The position numbers were made by a program, and so were the translations under genes. A DNA stretch of 64,000 bases from Allokutzneria sp. A3M-2-11 16 (GTDB lineage Bacteria; Actinomycetota; Actinomycetes; Mycobacteriales; Pseudonocardiaceae), in the NCBI RefSeq assembly GCF_024213555.1, contig NZ_JANAVO010000004.1, forward strand, positions 62,001-126,000, in the 5' to 3' direction. The number at the start of each line of letters is the position of its first letter. The first letter of the stretch is position 1. The notes under the pieces were generated by a model. That model saw nothing but the letters and a program-made list of their open reading frames with translations, had not been told where the DNA came from and searched no databases. This document shows positions 51,065 through 59,170 of this stretch, one piece after another.

Positions 51065-53905
51065 ATGGAATTCCGGCTCCTCGGTCCTCTCGAAGTGGTC
51101 GCGGGCAACGAGATCGTGCGCATTCCCGCCGCCAAGCACCGCGCGCTGCTGGCCGCGCTGTTGTTGCGCGCCAACCAGGTCGTGCCGTCCTCGGAACTGA
51201 TCACGCAGCTGTGGGGCGAGGAACCGCCGTCCAGCGCGCGCACCACGCTCCAGGGCTACGTGCTCCGGTTGCGGCGCACGCTCGGGCCGGTGATCGTCAC
51301 CCGCAACTCCGGCTACCTCATCGAGGTCGACGAGGACTCCCTCGACCTGCGGCGGTTCGAGCGGCTGGTGGAGCGGTCCAAGGTGGCCGAGTCCGACGGC
51401 GACCTCGCCCAGGCCGCGCACCTGCTGCACGCCGCGCTCACGCTGTGGCGGGGCCCCGCGCTCGCCGACGTGGGCTCGGACTGGATGCACCGGGTGGAGG
51501 CACCGCGCCTGGCCGAGCTGCGCGGGCGCACGCTGCACCGCAGGGCCGAAATCGACCTGCGCCTCGGCAAGCACGCCGAGGTGATCGGCGAGCTGACCGT
51601 GCTGGTCGCTGAGAACCCGCTCGACGAGGGGTTCAGCGCGCAGCTGATGCTCGCGCTGCACCGCTGCGGGCGCCGCGCCGAAGCGCTGGAGGTCTACCGC
51701 CAGACACGGCGGATGCTGGTCGAGGAGCTCGGCGTCGAGCCCGGCCCGGAGCTGCGGCGGCGGGAACAGGAGGTGCTGCGCTCCGATCCGGAACAGCCCC
51801 GCCCGCGCACCGCCGAGCCGATGCGGGCCCCGCACGTGCTGCCGCCGGACATCGCCGACTTCATCGGCCGCGCCGAGGAGGCCGAGTCGCTGCGCTCCGC
51901 GCTGCGGCCCGTCCCCGGTGGGTGCAGCCCCCAGGTGATCACCGTGGTTGGCATGGCCGGGGTCGGCAAGACCGCGCTCGCCGTGCACGTGGCGCACTCG
52001 CTGCGCGCGGAGTTCCCGGACGGCCAGCTCTTCGCGCGGTTGCGCACCGCGAGCGGATCGGTGAACCCCACCGAGGTGCTCGGCCGGTTCCTGCGGTTGC
52101 TGGGCATGCTCGGCAGCCACCTTCCGGAGGACGTGGAGCAGCTGGCCGAACTGTTGCGGGACCGGCTCTCCGGGCGCCGGGTGCTGCTGGTGCTCGACGA
52201 CGCGGTCGACGCGGCGCAGGTCCGCCCGCTGCTGCCCGGCGACGGCGGTTGCGCGGTGCTGGTGACCGGGCGCAACCGGCTCACCGGACTGACCGGCCGC
52301 TCGGTCGACCTCGACGTGCTCACCGAACCGCAGGCGATCGAGCTGCTCGGTGAGATCACCGGTGTGGCGAGGATTTCCGCTGAACCCGACGCGGCCGGGG
52401 TGCTGGTGCGGCGGTGCGGCCTGCTGCCGCTGGCGCTGCGCATCGCCGCAGCCCGGCTCCGCTCCCGTCCACAAAGGACAGTCGCGTGGCTGGCGGAGGA
52501 ACTGGCCGACGAGCACCGCAGGCTGGACCGGCTGGTCACCGGGGACCTCGCGGTGCGGGCCAGCATCGGGCTCAGCGAGCAGGGGCTGGACGAGGAGTGC
52601 AGGCGGGCGCTGCGGCTGCTCAGCGCGGTGAAGGTGCCGCACTACCCGGCCTGGTTGAGCGCCGCGGTGCTGGACCGCTCCCCCGAGCAGACCGAGCGGA
52701 TCATCGACGACCTGCTGGACGCGCAGCTGCTGGAGGACGCGCGCGGCACGGGCGGATCGGCGCGGGTCCGGTTCCACGAGCTGGTGCGGATCTACGCCGA
52801 GGAGCAGCTCGAACAGGCACCGGAGCCGGTGCTGGAGCGCGCGTTCCCGGCGATGGTGCGCGCGGCGGAAGAAGTGAGCGCGCGCCTGCCCAGCCGCTCC
52901 TGGACCGCCGGTGTGGCAACGGAAAAGCCGTGCGTCGGCCTGGACTGGTTCACCGCCGAGCAGCCGGTTCTGGTCGGCGCGGTGCGGCAGGCGGCGACGG
53001 TGGGCGACGCCGACTCGGCGTGGCGGCTGACCGCGGCGCTGACCGGCTACCTCGACCTGCGCGGCGAGTGGGACGACTGGCGGCGCACGCACTGCTGGGC
53101 GTTGTCGGCCTGCCGGTCCGCGGGCGACTGGTACGGCGCGGCGCGCATGTCCTACGGGCTCGGATTGCTCGCCGCGGCACGGGATCGCTACCCGCAGGGG
53201 ATGCGGTGGTTCGCGCGGGCGCTGAGCAGCTGGCGGTCCCTGGGCGCGCGCTCGGAGGCGGGGTACGCGTGGATCGGCATCGGCGACATGTACCACCAGC
53301 TCAGCAACGTGCGCCGGGCGTCGCGGTGTTTCCGAAGGGCCGCAACGATTTTCGCGGAGATCTCCGATGAGCGCGGTGCGGCGTGGGCGCGGCTGAGCCT
53401 GGCGCTGGCGCTCCGCGACCGCGGTGAGCGCGAGCGGGCGCTGGAGTCGTTGCTGCGCACGATCGACGACTTCGACCGGCTCGGCGACTGGTACTCGGCG
53501 ACCGAGGCGCGGTTCTTCCTCGCGCTGACCTACAACCGGTGGGAACAGCCGGAGCAGGCCCGCAGCTACGCCGAGCCCGCGCGGACGGCGTTCGCGGAGA
53601 TGGGTGCGCGGCTGAAGGAGCTGCGCTGCCAGCGGTTGCTGGGGCACGTGCTGGCGTCCTCAGGCGATCCGGGCGCGGCGCGGCCGTTGCTGGAGGAGTG
53701 CGTGCGGGAGTTCCGCGACCAGGGCGACACGTTCAGCGAGGCCGTCAGCCTGTGGAGCCTCGGCGAGCTGATCCGGGGGCACCACGCGCCCGCCGACGCC
53801 GTGGAGATCCTGACCAAGGCGTGCGCGCTGTTCACGAAGGCCGGTGTGCCGACCTGGCGGATGCGGGCGGCGGCGAGCCTCCAGTCCGCGCTGCGCGGTG
53901 GGTGA
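51065..53905 (+). CDS. SARP/AfsR-type regulator with STAND ATPase and TPR domains
   Basis: A 946-residue regulator. The OmpR-like DNA-binding domain is at 1-95 (FRLLGPLEVVAGNEIVRIPAAKHRALLAALLLRAN) and the bacterial transcriptional activation domain at about 97-240. An NB-ARC-like ATPase has Walker A VGMAGVGKTALAV near 293-305, the VLLVLDDAVD strand and GLLPLALRIAAARL. TPR-like repeats follow from about 640 to the end. Such proteins usually activate secondary-metabolism genes. No biosynthetic cluster is adjacent, so the target may be the secreted genes beside it or lie elsewhere. ATG 51065 follows GGGGGAGG. Confidence 0.88.
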   Translation: MEFRLLGPLEVVAGNEIVRIPAAKHRALLAALLLRANQVVPSSELITQLWGEEPPSSARTTLQGYVLRLRRTLGPVIVTRNSGYLIEVDEDSLDLRRFERLVERSKVAESDGDLAQAAHLLHAALTLWRGPALADVGSDWMHRVEAPRLAELRGRTLHRRAEIDLRLGKHAEVIGELTVLVAENPLDEGFSAQLMLALHRCGRRAEALEVYRQTRRMLVEELGVEPGPELRRREQEVLRSDPEQPRPRTAEPMRAPHVLPPDIADFIGRAEEAESLRSALRPVPGGCSPQVITVVGMAGVGKTALAVHVAHSLRAEFPDGQLFARLRTASGSVNPTEVLGRFLRLLGMLGSHLPEDVEQLAELLRDRLSGRRVLLVLDDAVDAAQVRPLLPGDGGCAVLVTGRNRLTGLTGRSVDLDVLTEPQAIELLGEITGVARISAEPDAAGVLVRRCGLLPLALRIAAARLRSRPQRTVAWLAEELADEHRRLDRLVTGDLAVRASIGLSEQGLDEECRRALRLLSAVKVPHYPAWLSAAVLDRSPEQTERIIDDLLDAQLLEDARGTGGSARVRFHELVRIYAEEQLEQAPEPVLERAFPAMVRAAEEVSARLPSRSWTAGVATEKPCVGLDWFTAEQPVLVGAVRQAATVGDADSAWRLTAALTGYLDLRGEWDDWRRTHCWALSACRSAGDWYGAARMSYGLGLLAAARDRYPQGMRWFARALSSWRSLGARSEAGYAWIGIGDMYHQLSNVRRASRCFRRAATIFAEISDERGAAWARLSLALALRDRGERERALESLLRTIDDFDRLGDWYSATEARFFLALTYNRWEQPEQARSYAEPARTAFAEMGARLKELRCQRLLGHVLASSGDPGAARPLLEECVREFRDQGDTFSEAVSLWSLGELIRGHHAPADAVEILTKACALFTKAGVPTWRMRAAASLQSALRGG

Positions 53906-53977
53906 ACCGGACCTGAGCCGGACGGTCCCCCGTCAACCCCGTGCGGGGGCTCCGCCCGGCCAGGGCGCCGTGCTCCG

Positions 53978-54415
53978 TCAGCCTGGCAGGCCCGGACGCC
54001 CGACGCCGGTCTCGAACTGGAACAGCTCGCCCGTGGCGCGCCACATCTCGCAGCGGTTCGGCCAGGTCTTGCTGTAGGACACCGGGTGACCCCGGTAGAC
54101 GCCGACCGCGGTGGTGGTGACCGGGGCGTACTCGTCGGTGCAGGCGCCCGCGCGGTGGTTCAGCCGGGCGACGTCGCCCTGGACGTCGCGCAGCCGGTCG
54201 CACGCCTGGTGCTTGCGGGAGTGGGAACCGCCGAGCGGTTCGCAGCCCAGCAGCGCGGTGTGCCCGGCGGGCAGCGCGCGCTCCCCCGACGTGACGGTGA
54301 GGACCAGCGCGATCGGTCCGGCGCCGCGCACCTCGGACGGCCCACCGGCCATCGCCGGGGCCGCGCACACGCCCGCGAGCAGCACGCTCGCCAGCACCGC
54401 CTTGGCCAATCTCAT
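53978..54415 (-). CDS. Subtilisin-inhibitor-like (SSI, I16) protein with Asp at P1
   Basis: A 145-residue secreted protein with a signal peptide of about 23 residues (MRLAKAVLASVLLAGVCAAP). The SSI pattern follows: PIALVLTV, GCEPLGGSHSRKHQACDRL, CTDEYAPV, VGVYRGHPVSY and NRCEM, with the four disulfide cysteines conserved. In the reactive loop CTDEYAPV, alignment with the SSI loop CPMVYDPV puts Asp at P1 and Glu at P1', where Met-Val or Lys/Arg is usual. It would therefore be a poor inhibitor of subtilisin or trypsin and may target an acidic-specific protease. It sits downstream of and convergent to the SARP gene. Confidence 0.85.
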   Translation of the reverse strand: MRLAKAVLASVLLAGVCAAPAMAGGPSEVRGAGPIALVLTVTSGERALPAGHTALLGCEPLGGSHSRKHQACDRLRDVQGDVARLNHRAGACTDEYAPVTTTAVGVYRGHPVSYSKTWPNRCEMWRATGELFQFETGVGRPGLPG

Positions 54416-54688
54416 TCGTGGACCTCCTCACTCACCCGGCGCGTCGGCCGCGCCACTGATCGGGGATATCCGATCACGATCGGCGGACGTCGCTTGACCA
54501 TCGGGCGGGAGTCCACCGCATCGTGCCGCCAACAGAACCCGGTCGATGCGGCGGAGTCACCCAGCGTCGATCACGGACGCGAGGGTTGCTCGGCAACCGC
54601 CTGAACCTGCCACGGAGCCGGGCCCCGCACTGTCGCTGTCCGTACCCACCCACTGTCCACAGTGGACAGTGCTCGTGGGTTCCCCCGT

Positions 54689-55063
54689 CTTCAAGACCCC
54701 CCAACCCCCCGCCCGCCCCGCACCCAACGCCGCGTTTGGTGCGCTGAGCGCCCCGAACGGAACATTCGGGGCGTTAGATTCCCTGAACGGGTCGTTCGGG
54801 GCGTTGGGTTCCCCGAACGACCCGTTCAGGGACAACGGCGGGGAGGGATCGGATCGTGGGCGGGGCTCGATCCGCGCGTGCGCCAATGTCGCGTTTGGTG
54901 CGTTGAACGCCCTGAATGAGTCATTGAGTGCGTTGGAGTACCTGAACGAGTCATTGGGGGAGTTCAAGTGCCCCAATGACTCATTCAGGGCGTAAACGTG
55001 GGGCGCGGACGGGGGTTTGTGGTGGTTTGAGACCGCGTGGAGGGGGGTTGGGGGTACTTGAAG
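54689..55063. repeat. Composite: family A element with a family B array inside
   Basis: The left edge CTTCAAGACCCCCCAACCCC (54689) and right edge GGTTGGGGGTACTTGAAG (55057-55063) are family A ends, but the element is about three times the normal size. The interior (54735-54991) is an array of family B units (GAACGGAACATTCGGGG, CCCTGAACGGGTCGTTCGGGG, CCCCGAACGACCCGTTCAGGG, CCCTGAATGAGTCATTGAG, CCCCAATGACTCATTCAGGG). It fills most of the 667-bp gap between the SSI-like gene and polA. The peptide frames that cross it are not genes. Confidence 0.82.
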
Positions 55064-55082
55064 ACGGGCCAACCACCAGGGG

Positions 55083-57776
55083 CTAGTGGGCGGCGTCGTC
55101 CCAGGATCGGCCGTAGCCCACGGAGACCTCCAGCGGGACGGAGAGCTCGTAGGCGCCGCCCATCTCGGCGCGGACGAGCTTCTCGACCTGCTCGTGCTCG
55201 CCGTCGGCGATCTCCAACACGAGTTCGTCGTGCACCTGGAGCAGCACCCGCGAACGCAGCTCGGAGGTGGCCAGCGCCTTCTGCACGCCGAGCATCGCGA
55301 CCTTGATGATGTCCGCGGCGCTGCCCTGGATCGGGGCGTTGAGCGCCATCCGCTCGGCCATCTCGCGGCGCTGCCGGTTGTCGCTGTTGAGGTCCGGCAG
55401 GTAGCGGCGGCGACCGAGGATGGTCTCGGTGTAGCCGTCCTTGCGGGCCTGCTCGACGACCTGGTGCAGGTAGTCGCGGACGCCACCGAAGCGCGAGAAG
55501 TACGCCTCCATCTGCGCCCGCGCCTCCTCGGCGGAGATCTTCAGCTGCGCGGCGAGGCCGTAGGCGGACAGGCCGTACGCCAGGCCGTAGGACATCGCCT
55601 TGACCCGGCGCCGCAGCTCCCCGGTGACCTCGGCGGCGGGCACGTCGAACGCCTTGGACGCCACGTAGGTGTGCAGGTCCTCGCCGGTGTTGAACGCCTC
55701 GACCAGGCCCGCGTCGCCGGAGAGGTGGGCCATGATCCGCATCTCGATCTGGCTGTAGTCGGCGGTCATCAGCTCCGAGTAGCCGGAGCCGACCACGAAC
55801 GCCTGCCGGATCGTCCTGCCGTCGTCGGTGCGGATCGGGATGTTCTGCAGGTTCGGGTCGGTGGAGGACAGCCGCCCGGTCGCCGCGATGGTCTGGTTGA
55901 AGGTGGTGTGGATGCGCCCGTCCGGCGCCACCGACTTCAGCAGGCCCTCCACGGTCACCTTCAGCCGGGTGGCGTCGCGGTGGGTGAGCAGGTGCGCGAG
56001 GAACGGGTGCTGGGTGTCCTCGAAGAGCTTCTGCAGCGCCTCGGCGTCGGTGGTGTAGCCGGTCTTGGTGCGCTTGGTCTTCGGCATGTTCAGCTCGTCG
56101 AAGAGCACCACCTGCAGCTGCTTCGGCGAGCCGAGGTTGATCTCCTTGCCGATCTCGTCGTAGGCGTCCTGCGCGGCCTGCCGCACCTTCGCCGCGAACG
56201 CCGACTCCAGCTCGGTGAGCCGGTCGTTGTCCACGGCGATGCCCGCCGCTTCCAGCTCCGCCAGTTCGAGCAGCAGCGGCAGCTCCAGCTCGGCCAGCAG
56301 CTTGGTGCCGCCGGTCCGCTCCAGCTCCTCGTCCAGCGCGTCCGCCAGCTCGGCGACCGCGCGGGCGCGCACGATCTCCGCGACCGCCGCGCGCTCGGCG
56401 TCCTCTTCCTCGTCGGCCAGCAGCGAGAGCTGGCCGTCGGCCTCGCCCTCCTCGGCCCGCAGCTCGCGCTGGAGGTAGCGCAGGACGAGGTCACCGAGGT
56501 CGAACGAGCGCTGCCCCGGCCGCACCAGGTACGCCGCGAGCGCCGTGTCGGTGGTCAGCCCGGCCACGCTCCACCCGCGGTCGCGCAGCGCGTGCAGGCC
56601 GCCCTTCACGTCGTGCGCGGCCTTCGGCACCGACGCGTCCGCCAGCCACGCGGCCAGCGCGCGCTCGTCGTCCTCGGTCAGCGCCGCCGACGCGAGGTAA
56701 CCGCCCTCGCCCCTGGCCCCGGCGAGCGCGAGCCCTTCCAGGTCCCCGCTGCCCCGGCCCCAGGTCCCGCGCAGCGCGAGGCCGATCCGGGCGCCACCGC
56801 GCGCGTGCGCGTCCAACCAGGCGGCGACCGCGCCCGGGGCCACCACGCCGCCAGTGACCTCGAAGCCGTCCTCGGCCTCCGGCTCGCTGGTGGACAGCGT
56901 CGCGAACAGCCGCTCCCGCAGGACGCGGAACTCCAGCTCGTCGAAGAGCTTGTGCACGCCGTCGCGGTCCCAGTCGCGCGCGGCGAGGCCGTCGACGCCC
57001 ACCGGCAGCTCGACGTCCTTGACCAGCTCGGTGAGCTGGCGGTTGAGCAGCACCGAGGACAGGTTGTCCCGCAGCGCCTGGCCCGCCTTGCCCTTCACCT
57101 CGTCGGCCCGGTCCACCAGCTGCCCGAGCGAACCGAACTCGGTGATCCACTTGGTGATCGTCTTCTCGCCGACGCCGGGGATCTTGGGCAGGTTGTCCGA
57201 GGGATCTCCGCGCAGCGCGGCGAAATCGGCGTACTGGTCCGGGCGCACCCCGTACTTCGTCAGCACCGCCTCCGGGGTGAACCTGGCCAGCTCGGAGACG
57301 CCCTTGACCGGGTAGAGCACGGTGATCCTGTCGTTCACCAGCTGGAGCGCGTCGCGGTCGCCGGTGCAGATGGAGACGTTGAAGCCCTGCTCGGTCGCCT
57401 GGGTGGCGAGGGTGGCGATGAGGTCGTCGGCCTCGAAGCCCTCCTTCTCCAGGGTGGTCACGCCCAGCACCGCGAGCACGTCCTTGATCAGGCCGACCTG
57501 GCCGCGGAACTCGTCCGGGGTGGCGCTGCGGGTGGCCTTGTACTCCGGGAACTGCGCGGTGCGGAAGGTGACCCTGGAGACGTCGAAGGCCACCGCGATG
57601 TGGTCGGGGGCCTCGTCGCGGAGCAGGTTGATCAACATCGACGTGAAGCCGTAGACCGCGTTGGTCGTCTGGCCCGTGCCGGTCTGGAAGTTCTCCTTCG
57701 GCAGGGCGTAGAAGGCGCGGTAGGCCATCGAGTGGCCGTCGATGAGCAGCAGCTTGCGGTCTCCGGGAGCACTCAC
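55083..57776 (-). CDS. polA: DNA polymerase I
   Basis: A polymerase of about 897 residues. The 5'-3' exonuclease domain is at about 1-300 (LLLIDGHSMAYRAFYALPKE, GDPSDNLPKIPGVGEKT). The middle domain lacks the acidic residues of a proofreading exonuclease, as is usual in actinobacterial PolA. The polymerase domain has motif A TADYSQIEMRIMAHLS near 670, motif B RRRVKAMSYGLAYG near 725 and motif C QVHDELVLE near 849. It fills gaps in repair and replaces RNA primers. GTG 57776 fits the family start; GTG 57806 would add 10 residues. Confidence 0.96.
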   Translation of the reverse strand: MSAPGDRKLLLIDGHSMAYRAFYALPKENFQTGTGQTTNAVYGFTSMLINLLRDEAPDHIAVAFDVSRVTFRTAQFPEYKATRSATPDEFRGQVGLIKDVLAVLGVTTLEKEGFEADDLIATLATQATEQGFNVSICTGDRDALQLVNDRITVLYPVKGVSELARFTPEAVLTKYGVRPDQYADFAALRGDPSDNLPKIPGVGEKTITKWITEFGSLGQLVDRADEVKGKAGQALRDNLSSVLLNRQLTELVKDVELPVGVDGLAARDWDRDGVHKLFDELEFRVLRERLFATLSTSEPEAEDGFEVTGGVVAPGAVAAWLDAHARGGARIGLALRGTWGRGSGDLEGLALAGARGEGGYLASAALTEDDERALAAWLADASVPKAAHDVKGGLHALRDRGWSVAGLTTDTALAAYLVRPGQRSFDLGDLVLRYLQRELRAEEGEADGQLSLLADEEEDAERAAVAEIVRARAVAELADALDEELERTGGTKLLAELELPLLLELAELEAAGIAVDNDRLTELESAFAAKVRQAAQDAYDEIGKEINLGSPKQLQVVLFDELNMPKTKRTKTGYTTDAEALQKLFEDTQHPFLAHLLTHRDATRLKVTVEGLLKSVAPDGRIHTTFNQTIAATGRLSSTDPNLQNIPIRTDDGRTIRQAFVVGSGYSELMTADYSQIEMRIMAHLSGDAGLVEAFNTGEDLHTYVASKAFDVPAAEVTGELRRRVKAMSYGLAYGLSAYGLAAQLKISAEEARAQMEAYFSRFGGVRDYLHQVVEQARKDGYTETILGRRRYLPDLNSDNRQRREMAERMALNAPIQGSAADIIKVAMLGVQKALATSELRSRVLLQVHDELVLEIADGEHEQVEKLVRAEMGGAYELSVPLEVSVGYGRSWDDAAH

Positions 57777-57816
57777 GCCGGGGAGTCTAGGCCGCCCCAC
57801 CGACACTCCGATCGGG

Positions 57817-58224
57817 CTACTCCGGCCAGACGGGCAGGCCCGCTCCCCGGGCCGCCTCGGCCAGCCGCTTGTCGTAGGTGACGAACGCCGTCAGGTCCGC
57901 TCCGGGCTGACGGGCCAGCATCTGGGCTGTCGCGAGGTGGATGGCGTCGAGTGAGCGCAACAGGGGATCGGAGTACGCCGCCGCTGTCTGCCGCACGGTC
58001 GCATCGATCTCCAACAAGTACAACGCGGCCAGAACGCCGGGCACTCCGGCGGCGGCAGCCGGTGCGTTGCGCCGCACGGCGCGGGGCAGTTCGACCTCGG
58101 CCAGGGTGGAGGCGACCCGGGGCGACCCGTTCCGCTGCGGATCGTTGAGCCAGGCGACGAGTTCCTCGGTGTGCGGCTCCCGCCGGACGAGCTTCATGAG
58201 CGCGGCGGTGTCGAGGTAGATCAC
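57817..58224 (-). CDS. PIN-domain toxin (VapC type)
   Basis: A 135-residue PIN-domain ribonuclease. Conserved acidic residues are in MIYLDTAALMKL (Asp5), STLAEVELPRA (Glu), LRSLDAIHLATA (Asp) and FVTYDKRL (Asp), a complete catalytic set. It would cut specific RNAs when free. GTG 58224 overlaps the stop of the antitoxin gene (GTGA), the usual tight coupling. Confidence 0.87.
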   Translation of the reverse strand: MIYLDTAALMKLVRREPHTEELVAWLNDPQRNGSPRVASTLAEVELPRAVRRNAPAAAAGVPGVLAALYLLEIDATVRQTAAAYSDPLLRSLDAIHLATAQMLARQPGADLTAFVTYDKRLAEAARGAGLPVWPE

Positions 58225-58577
58225 CAGCGTTCGTCCTCGCGATCGGCGGCCAGCGCGGCGGCGGAGTCCACGTCCGAATCCCCCAGCACGGGTGGCATCG
58301 GCACCGGCCCCTGCGGAATCTGCGGCGGCCGGGCCCGTCCGGTCGACACGAGCTGGTCGAGCACGGGATCACCGGGCTGCACCGGGATGAGGTGCGCGAT
58401 GGGTACCCCGCGATCTGTCACGGTGTAGGCGTGGCCGTCCCGGACGCGCTGCAACGCCGCCGAGGTGTTCTGGTTCAGCTCGCGCACACCGATGTGCTCA
58501 AGCCTCAGCACGTACGGTTGACCGAGCTCTAGTTCGGTGTAGCCCCGCATGTCCTGCGCAAGCTTCTTCTCACCCAT
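58221..58577 (-). CDS. Phd/YefM-type antitoxin of the PIN toxin
   Basis: A 118-residue protein with the Phd/YefM core IGVRELNQNTSAALQRVRDGHAYTVTDRGVPIAHLIPV at about 29-65. An acidic, disordered-looking C-terminus (PPVLGDSDVDSAAALAADREDERW) would bind and mask the PIN toxin. A longer N-terminus than usual is present; an internal Met at residue 10 could be the true start. ATG 58577 lies 10 bases from a perfect palindrome that fits autoregulation. Confidence 0.83.
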   Translation of the reverse strand: MGEKKLAQDMRGYTELELGQPYVLRLEHIGVRELNQNTSAALQRVRDGHAYTVTDRGVPIAHLIPVQPGDPVLDQLVSTGRARPPQIPQGPVPMPPVLGDSDVDSAAALAADREDERW

Positions 58578-58586
58578 GCCGACGAG

Positions 58587-58607
58587 TGTAGAACAAGATG
58601 TTCTACA
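58587..58607. promoter_or_regulatory. Antitoxin operator
   Basis: A perfect 9-bp inverted repeat TGTAGAACA - AGA - TGTTCTACA just upstream of the antitoxin start, as expected for a Phd/YefM-family autoregulator. Confidence 0.75.
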
Positions 58608-58683
58608 CATCTAGCGGGAATGAATTCCTGACCTGGATGGTTCCGTTTTATGCTGTGGTCCCGCCGTCCCCCGAGGAGCGCCC

Positions 58684-59106
58684 GTGAACCACCCCGTGAC
58701 AGAAGACCCGAACCTGGTGCTCACCGAGCAGCTCACCGAGAAGCTCGGCATCCAGATCACCGAGTGGGAGGCCAAGCGCCTGGTGGGCACCATGCCGGTC
58801 GCGGGCAACCGCCAGCCGTACGGGCTGCTGCACGGGGGCGCCAGCGCGGCGTTCGCGGAGACGCTCGGCTCGATCGCGGCGGTGATGAACGCGGGCGAGG
58901 GCCGGATCGCGGTCGGCCTGGAGCTGTCCTGCACCCACCACCGCGCCGCGCGGGAGGGCCTGGTCACCGGCGTGTGCACCCCGCTGCACGTGGGTCGGAC
59001 CACCGCGACGTTCGAGATCGTGATCAGTGACGAGTCGGACAAGCGCGTCTGCACCGCCCGGCTGACCTGCGTCAGCCGCGACGCCCCGCCCGGCGCCAAG
59101 GGCTGA
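58684..59106 (+). CDS. PaaI-type hotdog thioesterase
   Basis: A 140-residue single hotdog-fold protein. QPYGLLHGGASAAFAETLGS at about 45-64 carries the HGG motif and downstream acidic residue of PaaI/YdiI-like thioesterases. It would hydrolyse acyl- or aryl-CoA thioesters in the cytoplasm as a tetramer. GTG 58684; TATGCT about 30 bases upstream may be its -10 box. Confidence 0.83.
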   Translation: MNHPVTEDPNLVLTEQLTEKLGIQITEWEAKRLVGTMPVAGNRQPYGLLHGGASAAFAETLGSIAAVMNAGEGRIAVGLELSCTHHRAAREGLVTGVCTPLHVGRTTATFEIVISDESDKRVCTARLTCVSRDAPPGAKG

Positions 59107-59110
59107 CGAT

Positions 59111-59151
59111 CTTCGGCAGATCTAAAGCCATCCCTTCGGCAGATCTAAAGC
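59111..59151 (+). repeat. 18-bp direct repeat upstream of the DUF4143 ATPase gene
   Basis: CTTCGGCAGATCTAAAGC occurs twice (59111-59128 and 59134-59151), 23 bases start to start, or about two helix turns. A TAGTTT box at 59159-59164 lies 6 bases before the GTG at 59171. The spacing suggests a regulator binding site or a small duplication. Confidence 0.6.
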
Positions 59152-59170
59152 TCTGTGATAGTTTGCGCAG

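Noticed and set aside
50969-53647. An 892-codon open frame on the minus strand
   Set aside because: Antisense of the SARP regulator, which has clear domains and a ribosome site.
54546-54995. A 149-codon frame with repeated NESFGAL / LNGSFGAL peptides, and similar frames at 3606-3946
   Set aside because: Made entirely of family B palindromic units; the peptide pattern follows from the DNA repeat and appears on both strands.
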